IMG/VR virus record: IMGVR_UViG_3300043403_000045
Location: 1 to 62,698 of that record
Direction: 5' to 3' (one strand)
Source of the DNA: a virus
DNA: 62,698 bases
The translations under genes and the position numbers were made by a program. Of this stretch, positions 30,133 through 36,800 are shown one piece after another (position 1 is the stretch's first letter; every line of letters starts with the position of its first letter). The notes under the pieces were generated by a model. It made no database searches, was not told the DNA's origin, and worked only from the letters and a program-made list of their open reading frames with translations.

Positions 30133-30506
30133 AAAAATACTTCCTCACAAATTCCCTCGCGGTTAACCCCGCTTTTTCGGTCAAGCTGGCTGATCTTAAT
30201 TACAATGAAAGCTCTAACCGGATGGATGATCGTGGATCACTTTTCGTCGCTCCGGTTTCGCAAACCGGATGGGATGCTCCGGTTGGACTTCTCGCTCTTT
30301 TTGCGAGCACCAACGGAGATCCGATATACCTTGCTCAGATCGAGGAAGATTCGTTGATCTGGGTGGATGGAAACGACGCAGACGTGTTTCCTGAGCACAT
30401 GCGTTTCCCACTCGAAAACGCTAGCTGGGTTGACGTAGCGAATGACGACGCGGCTGAGCTTTTGGAGTTCGTTCGCAATCAGATTCCGGTCAAACAGGAT
30501 GAGTGA
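30129..30506 (+). CDS. Hypothetical protein, 125 aa
   Basis: An acidic protein (WVDGNDADVFPEHMRFPLEN) with a beta-rich middle. Its G+C is higher than that of the genes just upstream, so it may be an acquired gene. ATGA coupling to the preceding gene. Function unknown. Confidence 0.6.
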   Translation: MKKYFLTNSLAVNPAFSVKLADLNYNESSNRMDDRGSLFVAPVSQTGWDAPVGLLALFASTNGDPIYLAQIEEDSLIWVDGNDADVFPEHMRFPLENASWVDVANDDAAELLEFVRNQIPVKQDE

Positions 30507-30526
30507 TCGATGAAGAGAGCACAGAA

Positions 30527-30592
30527 GACCCTTTCTAAAAGTGGAGAGGGTTGAAACTAGCGCAACCAACTTACTAGAAAAACCAAACAAAA
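30527..30592 (+). promoter_or_regulatory. Repeated structured leader element, copy 2
   Basis: ACCCT (30528-30532) pairs with AGGGT (30547-30551) and is followed by ACTAGCGCAA and TAGAAAAACCAAACAAAA, as in copy 1 at 29628-29700. It precedes a 14-codon ORF (ATG 30617) that overlaps the next gene by ATGA, as in leader-peptide arrangements. Confidence 0.6.
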
Positions 30593-30657
30593 ATAACAAA
30601 TAAAACAAAAACCAACATGTGTAATTTCAAAAGTGCGCTTACCGAAAACCAATACCA

Positions 30658-30855
30658 ATGAAATTTAATAAACTTTCAAAGTGCAGCGGTTTTAGGAAAC
30701 CCACTAAAATAAACTCGTCTCTAGGCAAATGGATTGTTTATTTTTACAGAGACGGGTTTTCCTGTATCAAAAAAGAATATGCTCTTTTCTCCCGCAAGAA
30801 AGAGGCAAGTGCCTTTTTCTATGCAAACACTCAAACTAAAAATATCTGTTCATAA
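30658..30855 (+). CDS. Small basic hypothetical protein, 65 aa
   Basis: Starts at ATG 30658, overlapping the stop of a 14-codon leader ORF (30617-30661). Basic and aromatic (GKWIVYFYRDGFSCIKKEYA). Last rightward gene before the convergent leftward arm. Confidence 0.5.
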   Translation: MKFNKLSKCSGFRKPTKINSSLGKWIVYFYRDGFSCIKKEYALFSRKKEASAFFYANTQTKNICS

Positions 30856-30939
30856 CTTGGTTGCTGAAACCAATATCTATCTATTAGGCATGCACTTAGT
30901 GCAAATATATTACGACAATTAACTGTTCAAAACAAACGG

Positions 30940-31233
30940 TTAGCCTTTAGTGAGCTTACTAAGCATGTAGATTCCTATAGCACTAGTGGAGAGGGCCAAG
31001 CCTGTAGCGAGGGTTTGGCCTATTCCATTTATGCCTAGCCAAGTGGAGAGTGTTACGGAATGACCTATTCCCACCCAAACGCTCGTGCAGAATAGACACG
31101 AAAATAGATCATTTAGAAATGGCAGTTTGCGCATGCGCTTTAGCAGATTGAGAGGGCCGTTCTCTGTACACAGCATGTAAGAGATTCTGAAAGTGGAGAG
31201 TGCGCAAATAACTAGTGCCAAAGTTTCATTCAT
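30940..31233 (-). CDS. Small membrane protein, DUF1360-like
   Basis: A 97-aa protein with at least two hydrophobic segments (ETLALVICALSTFRISYML, GIGQTLATGLALSTSAIGIY). TENGPLNLLKRMR and FSCLFCTSVWVGIG resemble the E-x-GP...R and C-x-x-C-x-x-W features of phage DUF1360-type membrane proteins. Last gene of the leftward arm. Three copies of a 10-bp motif (CTCTCCACTT in gene sense) fall in its coding sequence. Confidence 0.6.
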   Translation of the reverse strand: MNETLALVICALSTFRISYMLCTENGPLNLLKRMRKLPFLNDLFSCLFCTSVWVGIGHSVTLSTWLGINGIGQTLATGLALSTSAIGIYMLSKLTKG

Positions 31234-31286
31234 GGTGCTTATAGGAATGATATTTACTGCACTATTGCAAGTTTATAAGTGGAGAC
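30985..31286 (+). repeat. Cluster of AAGTGGAGAG motifs
   Basis: The motif occurs at 30985 (AGTGGAGAGG), 31041, 31191 and 31277 (last base C). Two more copies lie in the leader elements at 29650 and 30539. All six are in the same orientation within 1.65 kb, across coding and non-coding DNA. A protein or primase recognition site is possible. Confidence 0.5.
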
Positions 31287-31289
31287 GGC

Positions 31290-31625
31290 TTATTTTATCT
31301 TCCAATAGCCTCTAGCAATAGCCAAAGTAGCGCGCTCAAGCGAGCCCGTGCGCCAGTGTTGGCCGTCGATAATTAAATCCACCTGATTGATACGCCCACG
31401 AAGTGAACGGATGATGCGCCAAGTGTGTATCGAACCATCTGCACGGTAGTTTATCCCCTCGCGAATTAACTCCCCGCGCTTGTCGTTAAGTGCCCGCATG
31501 CGGAGGGTGTGTAAGTCCGGCCCTCGCTGCATGCGTTCCCCTGCTTGCACAGCCTGAGAGCGTCGCCCCCATTCGCGAGCGACTGCGTGGCGTTTGTGCT
31601 TCGGGATATTTTGTAGTGCTATCAT
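31290..31625 (-). CDS. Small Arg-rich accessory protein, 111 aa
   Basis: A basic GC-rich gene (AVAREWGRRSQAVQAGERMQ, RIIRSLRGRINQVDLIIDGQ). Its start codon lies inside the 50-bp boundary repeat, as for the gene at 15377. Nucleic-acid binding is plausible from charge. No family recognised. Confidence 0.6.
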   Translation of the reverse strand: MIALQNIPKHKRHAVAREWGRRSQAVQAGERMQRGPDLHTLRMRALNDKRGELIREGINYRADGSIHTWRIIRSLRGRINQVDLIIDGQHWRTGSLERATLAIARGYWKIK

Positions 31626-31671
31626 AAGTATTTCTTATTTTGGCGGGCAAGGCATAACAGCCTTGTTAGGC
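31622..31671 (-). repeat. 50-bp cassette-boundary repeat, copy 3
   Basis: Reverse-complement copy of 15331-15380, 47 of 50 identical. Read leftward it starts GCCTAACAAGGCTGTTATG, encodes the C-terminal PNKAVM of the gene upstream, and ends with the ATG of the gene at 31290-31625. Confidence 0.85.
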
Positions 31672-32267
31672 GAACGAAGATGCCGCATGGCGGTGTTGCC
31701 GTAGCGGGGATGCTTGTCGCGGAAGTAGCTGCCGGGATATTCGAGGCGCACGAAGCCGAATCCGGCTCCGCGCCAGCAAGGATGCACCGACACGATGCGC
31801 GCCTCGACATGCTTCCCCGCGCCGAGGATGCGGAATTGGTCGTCGAGCACGCACATGCCTTTGAGGCCGTGATGGTCGATGTTGTTGCGCACGGAAACGG
31901 AACGCCCAACCAGTCCGCCAGAGCCAACGCCGTCAGCGTCGGGGGCGAGTTCCAAAGTCTGTTCAGCGGCGTGGCTCATCGGAAGCGTTCTCCCGAATGA
32001 AGTCCCCGCGCAGATTTCGCATGGAGATTCCGGCAGCTTTAAGCTGTGCGGGCGTGGCTCATCGGAAGCGTTCTCCCGAATGAAGTCCCCGCGCAGATTT
32101 CGCATGGAGATTCCGGCAGCTTTAAGCTGTGCGGGCGTGCGCTCATTGGTTTCGATCACCCGTTCTTCGCAGTTCACGAAGAGGCGGAAGGTTGTCATTT
32201 GTTCGGGAGATTCCTCGCGGAGTGCGTCCACAAGGGCGTCGATTGCTGTTTGTATTTTCGGTGTCAT
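31635..32267 (-). CDS. Fused accessory protein created by an 83-bp tandem duplication
   Basis: From ATG 32267 the product begins MTPKIQTAIDALVDALREES and crosses two copies of an 83-bp unit (31969-32134). Without the duplication, this frame would end ASDEPRR-stop, with the next gene starting at an overlapping ATG (MSHAAEQTLELAPD). 83 is not a multiple of three, so the second copy is read in the other frame and joins the two genes into one ORF. The C-terminal part (LKGMCVLDDQFRILGAGKHV) ends in the repeat-encoded PNKAVM. Internal ATGs could still make the second protein alone. Functions unknown. Confidence 0.6.
   Translation of the reverse strand: MTPKIQTAIDALVDALREESPEQMTTFRLFVNCEERVIETNERTPAQLKAAGISMRNLRGDFIRENASDEPRPHSLKLPESPCEICAGTSFGRTLPMSHAAEQTLELAPDADGVGSGGLVGRSVSVRNNIDHHGLKGMCVLDDQFRILGAGKHVEARIVSVHPCWRGAGFGFVRLEYPGSYFRDKHPRYGNTAMRHLRSPNKAVMPCPPK
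31969..32134. repeat. 83-bp tandem duplication
   Basis: 31969-32051 and 32052-32134 are the same sequence (both start GCGTGGCTCATCGGAAGC). Perfect identity implies a recent event or an assembly artefact. It changes the reading frame relation of two overlapping genes. Confidence 0.85.
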
Positions 32268-32352
32268 ATCGGTATTTCGGAAGAGGGAGAACAAGGCGTG
32301 CGAGCTAGGTGCCCAGAGCCAACAGGCGCGGGCGGCACGTTTTCGATAGGTT

Positions 32353-32694
32353 TCATAGAGTGCTTTCGTCTGGGGTTTTCTGCCGCGCCTGCGGCTCATG
32401 CACGGTGTTCGGGTGAAGCAGGCGCAGGCGGGCGCGGATTTCGGCCCTGATTGCGTGGCGGGCTGCTGCGGCTCCTTCCATGTATTCACTGCACACGGCT
32501 CCGCCGGGGCGCTCCCCGCAGAAGCGGAGCAGCCTTTTCAGTTCTCCCACAGCTTCACCCGAACCCCCGCCCACACCCAACGCGCCTGACTGGGCCTTCT
32601 GTTCGCGCATGGCGTCCACGCGCGCGGCCTGTGAGGGCGTCAGCATGTCGGGATTCGTCGAGAGGAAATTGAGCAGTTTATTGCGGGCGGTCAT
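32353..32694 (-). CDS. GC-rich hypothetical protein, 113 aa
   Basis: ATG 32694 is preferred over upstream in-frame starts that overlap the preceding gene. MTARNKLLNFLSTNPDMLTP begins a helical, Ala/Arg-rich protein (AARHAIRAEIRARLRLLHP). It overlaps the gene upstream by 17 bp. No family recognised. Confidence 0.55.
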   Translation of the reverse strand: MTARNKLLNFLSTNPDMLTPSQAARVDAMREQKAQSGALGVGGGSGEAVGELKRLLRFCGERPGGAVCSEYMEGAAAARHAIRAEIRARLRLLHPNTVHEPQARQKTPDESTL

Positions 32695-33061
32695 TGGAGG
32701 TAGTCGGTTCTGCGCTCGCGGCGCGTTGGTGATCAGTGTCCACGCTTGCGAGCACTCCCGCGCATTCGGCGAGTTGTTCGGCCAGCTTGTCGCATCGGTC
32801 GGCATAGTGCTTCGCCCACTTCGCTTGATCGTCAGCGTCTGTTTTTGCATTTGTTAGCATCGCCTGCATTGCGCGCATTTGAGCCTCTGAGTAGCCGTCA
32901 TAGAAAGCTTGCGGTTGCTGTGAGGCGTCCGCTGCCTCCACCCATTGGGTTAGCCGAGTTTCGATTTCGCGAGCTACGCGGGCGGGTATCACGTCGCGAT
33001 CCCCGTATCGGTCGGCACTTTTTTCACACGAGTCTGTTATTGGTGTTTTTGATATTGTCAT
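32678..33061 (-). CDS. GC-rich hypothetical protein, 127 aa
   Basis: Starts at ATG 33061 (MTISKTPITDSCEKSADRYG). Long Ala/Gln/Asp-rich helix (TNAKTDADDQAKWAKHYADR) suggesting a coiled coil. Similar short helical proteins are common in phage accessory regions. Function unknown. Confidence 0.55.
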   Translation of the reverse strand: MTISKTPITDSCEKSADRYGDRDVIPARVAREIETRLTQWVEAADASQQPQAFYDGYSEAQMRAMQAMLTNAKTDADDQAKWAKHYADRCDKLAEQLAECAGVLASVDTDHQRAASAEPTTSNDRPQ

Positions 33062-33080
33062 AGGTTTAAGATTTTGTGTC

Positions 33081-33455
33081 TCAGGTGCTCGGAGAAACAA
33101 GGCGCCGGTCGAAATTTAGATCCATTTGAGCATCTATTGCTGCGCGGATGTCGCGGGTGTTTCCCGTCTGATTTGCGGGCAGGCCGATGCCCCATCCGCG
33201 CTCTAGCAGCCCATCAAAGTCATACCCCCAATCTTCAAGCCAATCAATGCGCTTCTTATCCTCGCAAAGAACGGCGATTGCTTCATCTGTTTTTAGTCCT
33301 CCTGCATGATTCGTAGCACCTTCGAGCACACGGATGCGCGAAGCTTGGTTTTTGATTTTCTCGCGCATTACAGCGGCCTCGCTTTCAAGCCGAGCTATTT
33401 TATCGTCTTTCGTTGAGGCCAAGACGAATTGGCCGTTTTCCCATGTTCCTTGCAT
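33081..33455 (-). CDS. Phage accessory protein with coiled coil, 124 aa
   Basis: Starts at ATG 33455. A coiled coil (DKIARLESEAAVMREKIKNQ) is followed by KRIDWLEDWGYDFDG and a late TRDIRAAIDAQM. The R-x-D-W-L and ReAIDaaM ends are familiar from many small phage proteins, though no function is known to me. Confidence 0.6.
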   Translation of the reverse strand: MQGTWENGQFVLASTKDDKIARLESEAAVMREKIKNQASRIRVLEGATNHAGGLKTDEAIAVLCEDKKRIDWLEDWGYDFDGLLERGWGIGLPANQTGNTRDIRAAIDAQMDLNFDRRLVSPST

Positions 33456-33493
33456 ATTGTGTTTTCGTTGAGTTTTTAAGAGGTCGAGCCATT

Positions 33494-33542
33494 GCCTTAC
33501 AGACAACTCACTTCGCTCGTGTCTGAAGAGCGTTTGTTAGGC
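33494..33542. repeat. attC-like imperfect palindrome
   Basis: GCCTTAC (33494-33500) and GTTAGGC (33536-33542) are near-complementary 7-mers; the right one fits the integron core GTTRRRY. Inside, AGACA (33501-33505) pairs with TGTCT (33520-33524). At 49 bp it is a little shorter than typical attC sites. On the minus strand it encodes the C-terminal PNKRSSDTSEVSCL of the gene at 33497, as cassette ORFs often run into attC. Confidence 0.5.
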
Positions 33543-33817
33543 CATGCTTGCTCGTGCATCGCGTTAACGAAGGCGGCGAGTGCTTCCGCGCCATCGTCGC
33601 CGAGATAGAACATATCGCCGTCGCCCGAGTGCGTTTCGAGCGTAATTGGGTTTGTCCCGTCTGCGGCGATTATGGCCGCGACATGCGGACGCTTGTAGTG
33701 CGGTTTCATTGCGTGAAATTCGATTTTCCACGGTGCGGGAAATCCTTCCGTCAGCGCAGCAAAGAGCACTGAACCGGGCGTATACCCAACGCGGGAAGTG
33801 TCAGTTGTACTTTCCAT
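33497..33817 (-). CDS. GC-rich cassette protein, 106 aa
   Basis: ATG 33817 is preferred. The product starts MESTTDTSRVGYTPG; the SRVG is encoded by the 10-mer CCCGCGTTGG shared with three genes at 14.4-15.2 kb. Middle part AIIAADGTNPITLETHSGDG. The C-terminus is encoded in the attC-like palindrome. First gene of the GC-rich block in transcription order. Function unknown. Confidence 0.6.
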   Translation of the reverse strand: MESTTDTSRVGYTPGSVLFAALTEGFPAPWKIEFHAMKPHYKRPHVAAIIAADGTNPITLETHSGDGDMFYLGDDGAEALAAFVNAMHEQAWPNKRSSDTSEVSCL

Positions 33818-33887
33818 TATTTTTTGATCCCTAAACCCTGCACATCCTCTTATTTTCTTCAATAAAATAATTAAAACAAATTGTAAG

Positions 33888-36800
33888 CTATTTACTAACA
33901 GCCTCTTCTATCGCTAATCTCTTTGTGGTCTTGCCTTCAGCTTTGTTCTCATACTTTTGAATAAAAGCTGGCTTTTGGCGGATTTTCGCAGCATGCCACG
34001 CATCTGCTTTAGAGTATATAGACTTGAGGATGAGAACTTTAGCTTGTGGCTTGAGCATCTCCCACTTAGGATTACTAGTCAATCCAGCTAATGCCTTACG
34101 ATATAGTATTCCGCGTTCTATTGCGACTGTTTCTGCGTCTTTAGCATCTAGCTTAAAAGTTTGCCCAAGTAAATCAACCTTAGTGCTAGGAATAGAAGGA
34201 TATGCGTCAGGATTACCGCCACTTTCCTTATACGCATTCATGACGGAAATTTCCCACGGCTCTTTGTTTAGAACAGCTGATTTAAAGGGGTCGGCAAAAG
34301 CTGCGTAATAATCGTTCATTCCGCGACTTGCGTCTATTTTCCTGCCAAACATGTCCCTTGTCCAAACAATGTCTTTTTCGTTTAACCTTTGTGTCTTGTA
34401 CTTCACTAGGTTTTCAAACGTTTTAACTAGAGAATCCTTGTCGCGTATCTGAGGCACATCACCGTAGTGAATAGCCGCAAAATCATCTAGTGTGCGAGGC
34501 AATACAGGAGCTACCGCTGCACGCATCGTATTGTAAGCCCATCGCCCTATCTTATCGGGGTCATCACTGTTCGCTAGAGTCTCAAGTGCCGCCGACGCAT
34601 TCATGAGCGGAGATAGACCAGTAGCCACTGCCGGAGAGCCTGCCAGCATGTTCCACGCAAATTCCATATTGTCCTTGCCTACTAATGGCCTTGGTTTTTT
34701 GGGATCTGCCTTGCTCATTGATTCAGCTTTAATTGCAAGTGCCAGTACGCCGCCCGCCGTTGTAAGCTGCGGATAATCAATAACCACATCCCCACTCTTG
34801 AATCGAAGATCCGCCTTATCCAATGACCTCAAGTATCTACTTAATGCCGATTTATTTAGTTTTCCCGGCCCTCCAATTTCCTGATAAGCGATGCTGCGTT
34901 CTTTCGGATCTTTTACGCTAGGCTCAGACGCCAAGCCGTTTCTGTAAAGCCAAGCCCCTGCACCAATTAGGCTTGTGCCAACTATCATCTCAGCAATAAC
35001 ACGCTCAGCCATTGCCGTATTCCCCTCAGCGACATAAGCCATAGCTTTAGTTAATCCCCACGGAGGAAAGCCCATAGTCATAAGACGATCTATGGAATTA
35101 AATGGAACAGACATAAAGGGAAGTTGTGTTGTCTGTAATGCCACCAGTAATTGATCGCCTTGCTTGAACCATTGCTCTCCAAATTTGCCATCGGCATTGA
35201 CAGCCATCTTCTTTAATTGCCTGCGGAAAACGCCAACTCCATCCTGTGCAGCTTTAGTAAGCAGGCCGTTATCCTGCATTACCGTTCTTGCCGCCACCGC
35301 ACTCGCCGCTTCAACCGCATCGGTAGGAGGAGCTACCATGAATTGGTTAAGTGCTTCCCCCTCAAGTCCACGCAGCTTTCCTTGCTCCAAAAGAAGCCTA
35401 TACTCACGCCCACCACGGACAAAGTTGTCAGATAGATTAATTAGCCGCTGCATTGGAGCCACCCCTAGACCTGTCAATCCCCTCATTAAACGCTGCGCCC
35501 TATCACCTAGAGACACATACTCCACGTTGTATTTCTCGCCCGTCACCGGATCAATTATTGTCTCCCGCTTAACGGCCATTGACTGGCCAGCACCAAATCC
35601 CTGCTTGATGTCCTCCAATGGCTTTGTGCCAACTGACGATGCTATGCCCTCCGCGAATGAACGCTCATTAGGGCCGTTTACAAGCTCTGCTAAATTTCGC
35701 GCAAAAAGAGATGCAGACCGCTTGATTTCACCCGCACTAGGCAGGGGGTTTAGCGACATGACCGCCCGCTTCCCACCTGTGACCTTAGAGCGTGCGGCAT
35801 CTACTACAGTCGTAATACTGTCTAGCATGTTATCTATAGCGTACTGCCCAACATTGGCCGTTGCTGCATACGTGATAGTGCGTGCACCTAGTAATCCGGT
35901 CTTGATTGGGCCAGTAATTGCATCACCCCATCCCTTAGGTAACAGTGATGCCTCTTTAAGTGCGGCGTCTCGCTCGGCTTTACCTAGATTAAGTTCAGCG
36001 TCCTTAAATGCTTGAATAGATGCGTCGTCGAAATTCTCGTAAACCTGCCTTTTGGCTTGAGCAAGCGCATCTTCCGCAGCGATTCGTTTCTGAGCTAGAG
36101 CGGTTACAATGCCTCGATCTTGCTGAGATAGATTGCGGCCATTTATAGCGTGAATCTGGTCATCTAGTACCTTGGCATAGTCCTCTGGCGACTTAAATAA
36201 CTTAGCTATGTTAAGCACCGTCGCTGCATCGCTAAAATTATTCGTAAAATTAATGCCCAGTTTCGCGGATTCGACTGCCTCGCCGGACGCTACTAGCTTA
36301 TTGCGTATAATAGCATTGGCCACAAGTCGTTCGTTTTCACTAAGACTCGGACTAGCCGCTATATTGCGCACTTCGTCTAGGGTTAAGGGTTCCCACTCAT
36401 CGCGCAATTTAGAAATCTTGAATTTCTGACCGATAATATCTCCTGAATCGGCCATTGTCTTGCGCATGCCGATAGGATTATCGGTGTCGCGAATCATCTT
36501 CTCTGCGGTCTGCTTAATGTATTCTCCTGATTCAGTTTCAGGTAAGAAGACCGACTCTGCTGGCTCAACCTTGTTCACTCTGCGCATAGCGTTGAGTCGC
36601 TTGCGTGCCTCAGCTATTACCGATAGTGGATTGATTATTGCACCAGCTTCCGCGCCTCCTATAAATGGACTGCCTCTGCCTGCAATCAAGTCATCCGCCA
36701 TCTTATTAATCTGGTCTTGCGAATATCCACGCTCCTTAAGAACAGCATCATCTGCCGTTATACCTCTTGGATTTTCAGGCGTTTTGTCTATCTGGAAATT

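Noticed and set aside
31680-32857. Plus-strand ORFs of 63-156 aa opposite the GC-rich minus genes
   Set aside because: Low stop-codon frequency in GC-rich DNA produces long antisense frames. The minus-strand frames have matched overlaps and cassette motifs.
35164-36015. Plus-strand 283-aa ORF opposite the 1662-aa gene
   Set aside because: Ser/Ala/Leu-rich antisense shadow with no starts or context.
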